Positions 47,275 to 58,904 of a stretch of DNA of 64,000 bases are shown here, piece by piece. The notes below the pieces were generated by a model, which ran no database searches, was not told the origin of the DNA, and was given only the letters and a program-made list of their open reading frames with translations. The stretch covers positions 10,396,225 to 10,460,224 of the forward strand of contig CM051006.1 in assembly GCA_027704905.1 (NCBI GenBank), read 5' to 3'. Position numbers and translations under genes: made by a program. Positions within the stretch are counted from its first letter, which is position 1. Every line of letters begins with the position of its first letter. Source of the DNA: Muraenolepis orangiensis (Eukaryota > Chordata > Actinopteri > Gadiformes > Muraenolepididae).

Positions 47275-47535
47275 TTAATAGATGGTGCTTTCTCTCTCTG
47301 GGAAAAGGAAGGGTACTACAATCTTCAAAGACTTGTATGTAGACGGTATCTTTCCTAGTATTCCCATCCTGGCTAAACATGCCTCACCCCCAGCTCACCC
47401 TTTCTGCTCTATTGTCTCCTCCCTTTTCCCTGGATTTCCTATGTTACCCCCTTGGCAACCCTGGGATGGTTTACCGACCTTAATACCCTGGGCAGAAAGC
47501 ACTTGTTCAACCAATATAACTACTACATTTTGACT
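47275..47535 (+). pseudogene. possible L1/Tx1-like LINE C-terminal fragment
   Basis: The frame LSGKRKGTTIFKDLYVDGIF, then HPFCSIVSSLFPGFP and PWDGLPTLIPWAE, resembles the post-RT region of fish L1-type elements (a DG-I-F block followed by a phenylalanine-rich segment and a PW block). The similarity is weak. Confidence 0.4.
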
Positions 47536-47599
47536 GTGGAGGGGCGGGATTACTTATTGCTTACAATCCACTATTAGATAATCCACTTCATTCAAGGAG

Positions 47600-48250
47600 C
47601 AGCAACCCCATCCTCATACACGGCGCCCCCCTAGAGGAAGTGGAGGCATTCACATACCTAGGAAGTGGAGATGGACACCACAGGAGGGACAGACACGGAC
47701 ATAAAGAGCAGGATCAACAAAGCCAGGGTTATGTTTAACATCCTCAGGAAGATCTCGAGCTCCAAAACCATCTCAACTAACACCAAACTACACATCTTCA
47801 ACTCCAATGTGAAACAGGTGATATGAGCTATATGGTTCAGAAACATGGCGAACAACAAAACAAACAACAACCAGACTGCAAACATTCATCAACAACTGCC
47901 TTAGGAGGATCCTGAACATCTGGTGGAGGGACAAAGTCAGGAATGTGGACCTGTGGGAGAGAACTGGACAGGATCCCATTGACCTACAGATCCTAAAAAG
48001 AAAGTGGAGCTGGATAGGACACACTCTCAGGAAATCAGCCAACAACATCACCCGACAAGCCCTAAAGTGGAACCCACAAGGGAAGAGAAAAATAGGTCGC
48101 CCCAAGAACAGTTGGAGGAGGGATGTCCAGGCAGAGATGTCTTTGAGTGGGCAAAACTGGGGAGACCTTGAAAAACTTGCCCCCAATGAGTGAGATGGAA
48201 GACATTCGTCAATGGCCTATGCTCCCTGGAGGAGCCAAGGGCTTAACTTA
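47600..48250 (+). pseudogene. LINE reverse-transcriptase C-terminal fragment (another clade)
   Basis: It has VEAFTYLGS, then in other frames DLWERTGQDPIDLQILKRKW, SWIGHTLRKSANNITRQALK, WNPQGKRKIGRPKNSWRRDV and WGDLEKLAPNE. This KWSWIGHTLRK...GRPK...WRR pattern is characteristic of LINE C-termini. Several frameshifts between 47650 and 47945. Confidence 0.85.
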
Positions 48251-48461
48251 ACTAACAATCCACTATGTTCATCTTGGATTCAAGGTCTTGCATTTTCCAA
48301 AATCTCTCAATTGTATCTGAAGGCGATGAAGATTAATGGGTAAGTGCTCTAGTGCTCTAGTGCTCTAGACTTCACACAACTACTGGGGGTTGTGTTGTCT
48401 TCTGGATCTGGATGAATACTGAGCAGAACCCAGAGAATGAATGATCCCCACTAAATGTCTC

Positions 48462-49222
48462 TTAACGTTTGCCGGAAGCACTCCACGGACTCTGTGATGA
48501 CATGTAGCACTTACTAGCATTAAAGCACATTCCCCACGTATAAGCCCATTCTTGGAGTCTGGTCAGGTCACCCTGTAGGTCTTCTTGGTCAACTCTATCT
48601 TTGATAGGCCTGTACAGCAAGCAGTCGTCCGCAAATAACCACACTGTGGATGTCACATGTGACGGCAGGTCATTGATATAGCATAGGAAGAGCAATGGAC
48701 CAAGCACAGTGCCTTGTGGGACACCAGAGTCAACGTGAATATTACTTGATTTCACCCCTTCTACGACCACTTGTTGGCTTCTTTGCATAAGGAAAGCAGT
48801 GGTCCAGTCAAGAATTGGGTCGGTTATACCCATGTTGGCCAGCTTCTGCAGCAGGCGCTTATGTGGTACCGTGTCGAAGGCCTTCAAGAATTTTATTATT
48901 TTAGGAGTTGTGTTTCACACAAATGGTTTTGTCGAAATCCATGCTGGAACGGGGTGAGGATATTGTGCCTTTCCAGGTAATTCAACAGGTGTTTATAGAT
49001 TATGTGTTCCAGGAGTTTACAGCATACCACTGTCAGGGAAACTGGTAATTAGCGGCTGTGTGCCGGTCCCATTTCTTAAATATAGGTGTAACGTCTGCCT
49101 GGAGCCAATCATCATTTCCTGTTTGTAGTGACTGGTTGAATATGCACTTGAGCAGTGGGACAGCATTTTGAGGATGCGATTGGGTAGACCATCTGGGCCG
49201 CAGTGATGATCAGGAAACATAT
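48462..49222 (-). pseudogene. CR1/Jockey-type LINE reverse transcriptase fragment
   Basis: The minus strand reads GPDGLPNRILKMLSHCSSAY at the 5' side, then with a frameshift near 48890 MKAFDTVPHKRLLQKLANMG, VVVEGVKSSNIHVDSGVPQG, TVLGPLLFLCYINDLPSHV and WLFADDCLLYRPI. The FADD active site is intact, but both ends of the protein are missing. Confidence 0.88.
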
Positions 49223-49242
49223 TTCCAGAATGGTCTGGTTGT

Positions 49243-49800
49243 TGTGCCCCCGCGCTCTAATTGATCCCAGGTGTATCCCATCATAATCAGGCCGGCTGAG
49301 GCCAATGAACACCTGGGAACTTCCCTACTTAAGGCTGTCGAAGACCAACGTCGGTGCTAGACCATTGCGTACCTTACTGAGAACCTTATGGCGCCAACCC
49401 CAAGGACCCTCTCCGCGTTCCACCCTCTGGACCATCTCCCCGCGTCGACCACACCACGTAACCTATCCTACCCTACCTTGTTGTGTTTTTGAGTTTGTGG
49501 AGATTTTTCAGTAAAGACATTTTCCGTTGTTTTGGTTGTCCTGTGTGTGTCTTCTTCTGGGTTATCTGGCACATTTGGCTCGCCGGTCTTGTTGGGTCTT
49601 AACACTGGTGTTGTTTTCAGCAAGACTCTTGGTGAGCGTTTGCTCGTATATAGTCCCAGTGTGCACTGCAAAGGTTTTTCTGAACCTGTTTCTTATGTTT
49701 GCAAAGGTTTTCCCAGTCGAGAGTTTTGTTTTGTTGCTTTGTTGTATAACTTATTTAAATTTGTATTTGACATTTCATGCAGTGAGTAAGCCAGGGCAGG
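49243..49800 (+). mobile_element. retrovirus-like LTR plus leader fragment
   Basis: A 331-bp LTR candidate (49243-49573) begins TGTGCC and ends GGCACA, with a TACTTAAG promoter-type box near 49327. TTTGGCTCGCCGG follows directly, positioned like a primer site, and then about 220 bases of leader-like sequence. No gag, pol or env frame follows, and no second LTR is present. It lies right beside the CR1-type fragment. Assignment to endogenous retroviruses versus gypsy is uncertain. Confidence 0.5.
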
Positions 49801-50227
49801 GTGTGCCGTGCGGTGGTGAACATAGTTGGGATATGCTTATCCATCTGTGAAAACAGTTTGTCACAGAGCATATTCCAGTTTGGATGGCATCCCAGTCTGC
49901 TAATGAAAATATGTAAATCTTCCTCTGGGCTTTTTTCATATATACAGAATGGATACTAGAGTCCATCATGACGGCACATTGATAAGATATGCCTGGTATT
50001 GTTTGCACATTTTGCGTGGGCGTTGGATTACAAGTCTAACTACAAGTCTAATATGTTCTGCTTTCGAGTAACCCTCAAACAACATGCAGTTGGAAGTGTT
50101 GCTCAGTGGCTGTGATGGTTGATGAAGCAACTGTAAATTTGACCAATAATAATAACGACAACAATACAATGAATGCATAACAAACGATAATTAATAACGA
50201 ATGATGGAGAATGATTAGGAAAGGTGT

Positions 50228-50498
50228 CCCGCTTTGTCTAAATCTAAATCTGGAGGATGGAATCCTTTTAATTTGGTCACAAAAATGTAAACACACAGTA
50301 AAATGTGTTTCTCTGTATTTAACCCATCCTGGTATTAGGAGCATTGGGCAGCTATTGTATATACAGCGCACGGGGAGCAGTGTAGTGTGCCTTGCTCAAG
50401 GGCACCTCATCTGTGCCCAGGTGTTTTGGGGCCTTGAACCGGCAACCTTCCGGTTCCCAAGCCCAGTCTCAAAAGACTGAGCCATCCTGCCGCCCCAT
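50228..50498 (-). mobile_element. tRNA-derived SINE
   Basis: On the minus strand the head reads GGGGCGGCAGGATGGCTCAG and GGTTGCCGGTTCAAGGCCCC (B box), followed by a body with CCCAATGCTCCTAATACCAG and a tail ending GATTTAGATTTAG. Partial copies are at 28235-28325 and 55912-56035. Confidence 0.85.
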
Positions 50499-50538
50499 GT
50501 GGAACTGCCAACATACGCAAGCGGTTCTCATAAACGAT

Positions 50539-50593
50539 ACGTAGGATTTCCTACGAAAAAGCAGTGCACTTTGTTTCGTAGGAAATCCTACGT
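50539..50593. repeat. perfect 20-bp-stem hairpin
   Basis: ACGTAGGATTTCCTACGAAA (50539-50558), a 15-base spacer (AAGCAGTGCACTTTG) and the exact reverse complement (50574-50593). Related imperfect copies are at 51562-51620 and 51915-51963. Confidence 0.92.
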
Positions 50594-50599
50594 CTCAGT

Positions 50600-51345
50600 G
50601 GAAAATGTAATAGATAGATAAAGTGTCGGCATTATAATATGTTTTGATAACAATTCTAGCAAGAAATGTGTTTTACACGCTTTGTTCAGTGAATTTATAC
50701 AATCTTTAGTTTTTGAGTTATTACGAAGTTTGTTCAGGTTTCTATTGTTGCTATTGTTCTGTTACGTTTATTATTTAAGTTTATTTTTACGTGTATTACT
50801 AATCCATTGGATTGCAGCGGCACTGAGCTGCACCGTCTCGTTCGGAAACCACATATGTTTAAAAATATAAACCACATTATTAACACAAATAGATCGCGGG
50901 ACGAGACCCGGACGTGTGCAAAGAACTACAATTTACAGCGTGCTGTGTCCCCCACACCTTTCATACTGACATATGTTACTCTCTAGATCAAGACCTTTCC
51001 AATGTCTTTACAGTTGTACTACGACTTTCTCTGAGCTGTTTAGGGCCAAGCTGGATAAAATCAGTCAAACATGTTTTAAGGGGTATGAAGTAGCCATATG
51101 TGTTCAAGATATTGGTGTTTGCCTTATGCACAGTCATACCTTTCAATTTGGACCGGTTTTGACTCAATTTTATTGTTTAACATACATATTTTCCAATTAC
51201 ACTTAATATTATCACGTCTCAACCAGCCTGCAGAGGGCGCTAAAATCCCAAACTAGATTCAATCTAAACCTAAGCATGTAAATAATAAGAATTAAATAAT
51301 TGATCAAAAAAAACTATTTCACAAAATAAAAGGAGATCTGATGAC
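50600..51345. other. unassigned stretch
   Basis: No recognised gene or element. Confidence 0.4.
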
Positions 51346-51354
51346 TTAAAGCAG

Positions 51355-51400
51355 TGGTCTGCAAACTTTTTTTTAGGAGGGCCAGATCATGTCAGTAAAT
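51355..51400 (+). repeat. hAT-like transposon end
   Basis: CAGTGGTCTGCAAACTTTTT followed by GGAGGGCCAGATC resembles a hAT terminal repeat. The partner end was not found nearby. Confidence 0.4.
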
Positions 51401-51561
51401 AGTACTGTGGAGAACAGGTCTACAGTACCTTAGTTGAGGGGGGGGGAACAGGATACAAACATACATGTGTTTGTATCGTGAGAAAAAAAGTCATAAAGAC
51501 ATGTATAAGTGTTATTTTAGACATGATTTCAGCTGCTTTGTTCGCCGACTGAAAGGGGCGT

Positions 51562-51963
51562 AAACGAACGTACGTACGATTCCTGCCAAACAAAGTGCAC
51601 TGTTTTTTTCCACGAGAATGCGTTGCAGGTGCTTGGGCAAACACACTTATATATAGCTAGAGTGTGCGCATGCGCACTGATGGCTCTGAGAAAATGTCCG
51701 TTGAAATATTCGAAACTAAAGATCGTATACATTCACTGAAGGACGATTGTGACAAATAATGGCCCATTTCTTGCTAGACTTACTTGCTAACTTATTTAAA
51801 TAACCAAACTATATCATTTTGTTTTGCATTTTCCACTGAGAATACGCGGAAAGTCGGCCATGTTGCTTTGTGTTCTCGCTGCAGTGGGGGGACGTGCATG
51901 CGCACTGATGCTGTATGTACGATTTCCTACAAAACAAAGTGCACTGCTTTTTCGTAGAAATCT
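51562..51963. repeat. two relatives of the 50539 hairpin motif
   Basis: CAAAGTGCACTGTTTTTTTC (51591) and CAAAGTGCACTGCTTTTTCG (51935) lie next to TGCATGCGCACTGATG-type sequence at 51667 and 51893. ATTTTCCACTGAGAATACG at 51828 matches the reverse of CTCAGTGGAAAAT at 50595. Confidence 0.7.
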
Positions 51964-51979
51964 TGAGAAGGAACGCAGA

Positions 51980-53315
51980 GTGGGGAATCCCTACTTCCAG
52001 GGATGGTTCAGGCATGCAATGGGGGCCATAAGTGACATGCATAATAATGAGCATAGTAATGTACAAAGAAAATAAAAATACAAATACTAAAATGAAAATT
52101 TAATTTGTGTGTTATGCTGGCCGGTATCCTTCAGGTGGGGATCACAGCGGCACACTGGAAAACAGAAGCAGACTGCGGTATGATTAGATGGGGTAGGGTG
52201 GACCAGGATCATCTAGAGATCACCTCTAAACTCGTACCTCAGTCTGATGATTAGATTGACCATGTAGATAACCTCTAGTCATGTACTTTTCGGCAGCAGG
52301 TGTAGGCTAGTGCTGGCTAATGGTTTAATTTAGCTGTAATGAGAGCCGATGAGCACCCCTAGGAGCCAAACGACAATGTAAAAAGGTAGGCTAAGATTTT
52401 AATATTTGAACAGAGGCGGTTTTACGTCTCATCCGCTAGTGGGGATATTCCCACAGGCCAGAGGTATGAGCTCCCCCGACTGGCCCTCCAACACATCTGG
52501 TCTCCCATCCAAGGAGAAGGCAGGGCAGCTTCCAGAGAAACCAGCAGTGCTAGGCAGGTAGCCATGGTGTAGTATAGAGCTGGGTAGTCACGCCCCTTCC
52601 GCAAAACACAGACCAATTTGAATTTAGTCAGCACTGCAATCATGGACACTCAGTCACTTGTTTACCAGCTAAAGTCAAGGTGATGGATACTTTTTAAAAG
52701 GCATTTGCTCTTCAATTATTTTTGAGCGCTCAATTATAGAAATCATTGCATGGCTCGTCTCTTTTTTATATCATGTCTAAAATAGGTAGTTTAGAAAATG
52801 ATCCGGTTTCCTGGCTCTTTCCTGAAACCTGTTTAGCATATGACTTAAGGCACTAGCGACGTGCTCCTCACTAGACTGTAGTCACTGGGTAACAGACGAC
52901 TCCCCGCTCCACACTGCCACATCCCAATCAGGCTGTAGTGCTTTACTCCAGATTGCACTAGAAATTACATTGATGTCATTAACGGCGGCATTGCATTGAC
53001 AACTGTTACAATTAGTAGGAATGGAAAGGAGTATTGAGTAAGAAAAGTATCAGGAAACAGGCTGCAAATCCATTGGCAGAACCCAAAATAAATCATTCAT
53101 TCTCACGAGAGTGAACTCTGTTCACTTTGTTCTAAAATTAACAGAATGATCTATTCAGAAACTCAATTTAAACTCAATTAAAGCTTCTCTCCCTGTCGGT
53201 CATGCCTTTGTTGCAGTAATTGTGACGTCTGTACGTCTCCCTGCATTCAGCCCCTTTGAACGTGAATTGTGATGGAAGTCAAACCTTCGCATAGCGGAAC
53301 GGGGACATTATAATT
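51980..53315. other. unassigned stretch
   Basis: No recognised gene or element; open frames are short and without family signatures. Confidence 0.4.
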
Positions 53316-53320
53316 CAACC

Positions 53321-53420
53321 AGGGTGGTGGTGGGTGGTGGGTGGTGGGTGCTGGGGGTGGGCCCATGACAAAAGACACAGGTAAGGAGTGGGCCTCAGAG
53401 CCCACAGCCGGTGGAGCGGG

Positions 53421-53457
<37 letters not shown>

Positions 53458-53572
53458 AAAGGGAAAGCGAGACTGCAAATGTTTGAACTAATGAATTTGT
53501 GAATTTCAACCCCGCTTCCTGTGATGCTAATGAGCTTATTTTGGATTACTTATTTGTATAAGCTCATACAGC

Positions 53573-53608
<36 letters not shown>
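53321..53608. repeat. GGTGGTGG tract and two (CA)n arrays
   Basis: GGTGGTGGGTGGTGGGTGGT at 53323-53352, CA at 53425-53452 and 53577-53608. Confidence 0.9.
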
Positions 53609-53611
<3 letters not shown>

Positions 53612-53926
53612 TCTGTCTCCTTTCTGTAGGTGGGTTTCCATCTAAATGTACGGTACATTTTAATCAAATTGTCAGGAAATCAGCTAAATAAAATGTAAAT
53701 GTATACATGTTAGCATTCATTGCTTATTTTTTCTTACGCAAATATATGAGATTTTCTGGTACGGTATTTTCCTTCCCGATACTGATTCTGTCCTATGTAT
53801 ACATGCATACATAGGACATGACTGATAGACAATACAAAATGGTATGCACTATAACTAATAGAATATTATTTAATTATACATTTTCTTAAAAATATACACA
53901 AAGCAATGCAAAATGAAGGAGCCAAA

Positions 53927-55001
53927 TAGGCCTATATCACGGCACAGTTGAAAGCCGGAAGTAGCCGTTAAAAATCGCCGAAGCAGTGTATCCCAAGTTC
54001 CGGTCAATGCATTCAGCTTGGTATTCACCATGGAGGACAGTTATCGCTGGACAACATCGCTGCATAACCTTCCAAAAGTCAGTCAAGACGATGTGGTTCA
54101 ACTAGTGAATGAACTCTACAGTGAAGAAGTCTAAATCCGAATCATACAATTCCCCGACATTGTGTCTTGTGGCTCTGTCTGGATATATCGCCATATAACG
54201 AAGGCGATTTTGTGTAGGAGCAGAGGTATGCCTATGTATTTAATATTTAAATTTAAATTTAATTTATTATATTTATATATTTATATATATTTATGGATTA
54301 TTATATGTACCTTTTCATTTACGTGTTAATATGTAGTGTGCAGCTGTATATTTTCTAAAAAGGAATGCCTGTTATTCTTGTGAATTTGAGTTGTCTTAAA
54401 ATAAAAGTGCTTGTGACATACTTGTGGCATTGAGTTAAAACCGAATTTGTATAAAATACCGATATATATCGTATATCGATATATATCGTATATCGCGATG
54501 CAGCCTAAAAATACCGGGTTTTGGTCCATATCGCCCTGCCCTACTTGGGACCAGTGCTTTAAATCATATACTTACCCGTCATTATGTGGCTCTATTCGGA
54601 TGAGAGATGGAGTGTGTGTGGGGGTCAGGACCAGTGCTTTTAATCATACACTTACCCAACATTATTAGCCTATTCCGCCCACTTTTCGAGACGTATATGC
54701 TCTCCTTGTCAAAGTGCAAACTGCAGACATACGCGCTACCCCTGAGAACATGAAACCAGGGACCTTCATCCTCCTTATCAGCCTCACACAAGACTTGCGG
54801 AGGAGTTTGTCTTTGGGGAAATGGTGTAAACGGAGGTAGGGCTGTCTGTGTTTAGACGTTGAGCAGCCCGGTACACTACAATAACAGAGAGGAGAGGAGG
54901 CGGCCACAGTTTGTCACGTATCAGGGGTAACTACCGGAAGTAAGAGTACACTGCTCGGCGATTTTTAACGTTACGGAAGCAGGAAATGTGACATAGGCCT
55001 A
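53927..55001. mobile_element. DNA transposon with THAP domain, ISL2EU-like
   Basis: Inverted ends TAGGCCTATATCAC (53927) and TAGGCCTATGTCAC (reverse complement at 55001) continue inward as GGAAGTAGCCGTTAAAAATC-like sequence on the left and its counterpart on the right (54950-54975). AT dinucleotides at both borders would fit a 2-bp duplication, as in ISL2EU elements. Contents are a short plus-strand frame at 54031 (MEDSYRWTTSLHNLPKVSQD) and a minus-strand THAP domain. No catalytic DDE core is present, so it is a deleted, non-autonomous copy. Confidence 0.75.
54664..54907 (-). pseudogene. THAP domain, frameshifted
   Basis: From the ATG at 54907: MAASSPLCYCSVPGCSTSK, then LRLHHFPKDKLLRKSCVRLI, with CSVPGC supplying the first metal-binding pair. 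After the RRMK stretch the conserved continuation is in another frame (GPWFHVLRGSAYVCSLHFDK, including the C-x2-H motif CSLHF). A single frameshift near 54790 therefore breaks the zinc-binding DNA-binding domain. THAP domains bind transposon ends in P, Kolobok and ISL2EU-type elements. Confidence 0.82.
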
Positions 55002-55194
55002 TTAACGTTTTAATATTAATGGTGTACATTTTTTAATTATAGTTTATCACCTATAATAATAATATGACCCTATGGTAATCATTGTGTGTCTATCATATAA
55101 GGGTTCAAATTGTTTGCGTGATATTGTTCATTTGTTGAATCAGACGGAAATGTTTTTGTGCCCTAAAAATGAGATGCAATGGCTTGTAAACACA

Positions 55195-55915
55195 GTGGAG
55201 CACTGCCGAGTTTAGTTTGGACTAATTAAGAGTGGAGCACAGCAAAGGTTAGTTTGGACTAGTTAAGAGTGTAGCACTACTACAGAGTTTAGTTTGGATT
55301 AGTTAAGAGTGGAGCACTACAGAGTTTAGTTTTGTCATGGTCCAACCCTTCCCGCTCCTAGTCCTGGTTTTCCGCGGGCTTCCTGGATACGCGATGTCAC
55401 GACTCTGTTCCGAATGCCACTCCGTGTTTTCCATGTCGGCCGTGTCATACTGAACTCACCTGTTCTCAATCACACCTCATTTACCAAGCTGTATTCAAGC
55501 CATGTCTTGTGTGTTACTCATTGCTGGATTATCACCCTGATTTTCAGAAAGCCTCACTTCTGTATCAAGTTAAGTTTCACATATTGTGTTCTGTTTATTG
55601 ATCCACCGTGTTTTTGACCATCGCCTGGATAACGACCTCGTTTTTGCCATCGACAACCTGTCACAGACCTCCGCTTGCCTTGACCACGTTTTTGAATTTT
55701 GCCCTGTCTGTACCTCTGCCTTTGCTCGCGTTAATCAGCATGCGCCTGCCGATCATTAAAACACCTGTTCTACCTGGCTTCTGTTCACTCTGCTTTTGGG
55801 ACCCACCTACACCCAGCCGTGACAAGTTTGGACTAGATAAGAGAGTGGAGCCACACAGAGTTAAGTTTGGACTAGTTAAAAGTGGAGCACTGCAGAGTTG
55901 AGTTTGAACTAGTCT
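55195..55915. repeat. about 40-bp minisatellite, interrupted by a solo LTR
   Basis: Units based on AGTTTGGACTAGTTAAGAGT followed by GGAGCACTACAGAGTTT; about three and a half lie left of the LTR (55195-55332) and two to the right (55825-55912). Confidence 0.85.
55328..55829 (+). mobile_element. solo LTR, Ty3/gypsy-like
   Basis: The LTR is 55333-55824 (492 bp), starting TGTCATGG and ending CAGCCGTGACA. AGTTT is duplicated at 55328-55332 and 55825-55829. The 3' third (CTGCTTTTGGGACCCACCTA) matches the insertion at 16845-17213 on the other strand. It sits inside the minisatellite. Confidence 0.92.
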
Positions 55916-56035
55916 AAATCTGAAGGATTGCATCCTCTTTATTGTTCACATACATAAACACACAGTAAAATGTGTTTCCCTGAATTTAACCCATCCTACT
56001 ATTAGGAGCAGTGGGCAGCTATTTTATATAAAGAA
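55912..56035 (-). mobile_element. partial SINE
   Basis: CTAAATCTGAAGGATTGCAT, AACACACAGTAAAATGTGTT and AACCCATCCTACTATTAGGA match 50232-50345. The tRNA-like head is absent. Confidence 0.75.
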
Positions 56036-56039
56036 CCAA

Positions 56040-56895
56040 ACGACCAAAGTACCAAACTGTACGTGTCCATATACACAGGCAGAGAATAGGACAGCTACGC
56101 TGTCTAACTAATTCCAACTTTATGACAAAATGTAAGCTCCCCTAAAATCATTGTGGTAAAGAAATTACCAATTGTTGTAAAGATTAATTGTGTGTAATCT
56201 GTAATTATAATCATAAAAAGAAACTTGCTGTGTAATTCTCATCATTATGTTTGTCCTTTTTGGAGTTGTTCCAACAACAATTTTATGTAATTATAAAATC
56301 AACATACTTCCTTTAAGCATGTGTTCCATGCAATATTCTTTATGCTAAGGTTGTGATATGAATGCAAATTGAATAGTTTGGTGGACTATGAGACACTGAC
56401 TCTGAGCGTATTTATATCCTTGAGATGTTTAGATCTCATTGCTTCTAGTGCGTCATACAATAATGGAATGTCACTGGTGATTTATTCCGTAGATCTCCGA
56501 GAATTGTATTGGAGAAAAAGTTATTTTTAATGATTTATTGGATTTTTGGAATTGCTTTACTTAATTTATAATATTTTTGGAATGTAATCTTTTTTTCTTT
56601 CTTTTTTAAGGTTCCAAATAAACCCAGCTTTGCCTTCTGGGTCGCTCTGCTACTGGCTGTGCTATAACTAAGCTTTGGATAACAAATAATGAGTCAGAGT
56701 CAATGAATCAGCTTCATGGTCATTATTGTATTGTGTGTGTGTATATATAGGATAAATGGTTCAACAGATTTTAGCGTGTATAGTAAAAGTGTACCATACA
56801 GTCAGTGTCAAAGTGTCAGCTAGAAAAATAACATTTTCATTATAAATTGCAGTGTACATACAGCTTGCTTGTTGGTACCTGGTATATTATAAATC
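56040..56895. other. unassigned AT-rich stretch
   Basis: No recognised gene or element. Confidence 0.4.
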
Positions 56896-56899
56896 TATT

Positions 56900-57378
56900 G
56901 TATCGACCTTCACTGAAAACAACCAAGCATCGCTCTTCCAAGACCCAGCTCTTCACGGCTCTGGCTCCACAGTGGTGGAAGCAAGTGGTGGAAGCAACAC
57001 ACCCTCGCCAGCTTCCGCAAGAGACTCAAGACCCACCTGTTCAGAGTCCACCTGGACTCCCCATGAACCCTCCTTCTCCTTTGTGAACCCCTAACTTGCT
57101 TAAGTCCTGACATTAATAGCTCTTAGCATGTTGTATATTCTAGCAAGTGTATATCCTTAATGTTGATAACACGCTCTTATCACAGCTACTGAAGCAGGTG
57201 ACCTGGCAGTACGAAATTGTGTTATTCATCTTGTTAATATGAATACTTGTGAACTGCTCTATTTTTATGTTTGCATACCTCAGTGTTATGCTATTGTCTA
57301 CTTCAACAAATGTACTCCTTGTAAGTCGCTTTGGATAAAAGCGTCTGCCAAATGTCCTAAATGTAAATGTAAATGTAT
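56900..57378 (+). mobile_element. L2 LINE 3' end
   Basis: It carries KTQLFTALAPQWW, then ASFRKRLKTHLFRVHLDSP in another frame, and a stop, the extreme C-terminus of fish L2 elements. The 3' UTR ends in GTAAGTCGCTTTGGATAAAA, GCGTCTGCCAAATG and TAAATG repeats. This links the tail seen elsewhere in the window to L2. Confidence 0.85.
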
Positions 57379-57505
57379 TGTGGGTGGGTGGCTAAGTGGT
57401 TATGCTCGTATGCTCGTAAGGGTGGTGCCAAAAAGTATGAGTTAAGTCAAGCCGGTACTGTGGTGAAATGCCAAGTGATATTAGTCGTGTTTATCGATAC
57501 AGCAG

Positions 57506-57765
<260 letters not shown>

Positions 57766-58051
57766 ACACACACACAGGTGTGCACGTTGATCAGAGAACC
57801 CAGTGGGATGATGAAGGATAAACACTTGCCAGATAGAGGCCCTCTCTACATTCATACCTATCTAAAAAGTGCCATAAACAGTTTTGTGATTGAACGAGTA
57901 ACACATACTGTTGGTCAATACAACAATCCTAACATACAGCCTTTGCTTGCTAACGTTAGATACAGATTTTTTGAGCATTTTGTGTAAGTCATAACCAATA
58001 TGTGGGGGGTATTTGAGGCAGATTTAACAAGATTTCTGTAGATGGTCCAAC

Positions 58052-58055
<4 letters not shown>

Positions 58056-58086
<31 letters not shown>
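58056..58086. repeat. (AT)n microsatellite
   Basis: Uninterrupted AT dinucleotides. 57780-58050 shows nothing recognisable. Confidence 0.93.
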
Positions 58087-58088
<2 letters not shown>

Positions 58089-58317
58089 TTATCATATATA
58101 ACACCCACACAAACACACAAACACACACACACATCACAGATAAGCCACAAAACCGTACATTCATAAGGTGGAATAGGATACCGTAGTGACCGCAACCATA
58201 TATATGACACAACCATCAGTGATTTGTATTTGGATCATCTGGATCCAAATACAGGCAGGGGAACAGATGGGACCCCAACCCACAGACACGGGGGATTGAA
58301 GGAATAAAATGGGGATT

Positions 58318-58468
58318 TGGTAGTTCAGTAATGGTTCAGTAATGGACAGATAGTCAGACAGGCAATGGTTCAGTAATGGAGCTGGTATTCAGACAGGCGA
58401 TGTTTTGGGAGCAGAGCTGGTAGTCAGACAGGCGATGGTTTGGTAACGGACAGATAGTCAGACAGCTT
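58318..58468. repeat. about 48-bp degenerate tandem repeat
   Basis: TAGTCAGACAGGCGATGGTT and GGTTCAGTAATGGACAGATA recur three to four times. Confidence 0.75.
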
Positions 58469-58885
58469 ACATGCTTACTCCCCATTCTCTCCCGCAGTAT
58501 TATTTTTCTAAAACACTATACTATAAAAATACTGTACACGATTAAAATAACAATAAAAAGAACAATAAAGTGACCGATGGATGATATGTACTTGAATTGT
58601 GCAAATAACATCAAAAAAGCACTTTAAAGTGCCAGTAGTGCAGCAGCATCATGAAATACAGTGCAGTACAGAGGAGTTGCTGTTATGAGTCCAGAAATAT
58701 AATATAATAATAATATAATAATAATGGATGACAATGTTATGACAGCACTCCTAGCAGTTCAGTAGGCCCACTGCCACTGCCTTGTACGGATGCTGCGGAA
58801 CCAGCGACCGGACCATAGGGGGAAGTAGAGATGGGGCCCAGGGCCTCCATGTTGCGGGTAGACGCCAGGTTGTCGGATATTCACA
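58468..58885 (-). mobile_element. LINE 3' end, minus strand
   Basis: Same family as 1603-2133: 3' UTR (ACTCCCCATTCTCTCCCGC reversed), RLLNC-type C-terminus, then an internal jump at about 58845 to the upstream NTEVMLKRN region. That is a deletion of most of the C-terminal half. Confidence 0.82.
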
Positions 58886-58904
58886 GACCTGAGTTACAGC
58901 AATT

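Noticed and set aside
51227..51241. CCTGCAGAGGGCGCT as a CTCF-like site
   Set aside because: It resembles the vertebrate consensus, but a single motif without occupancy or conservation data is weak support.
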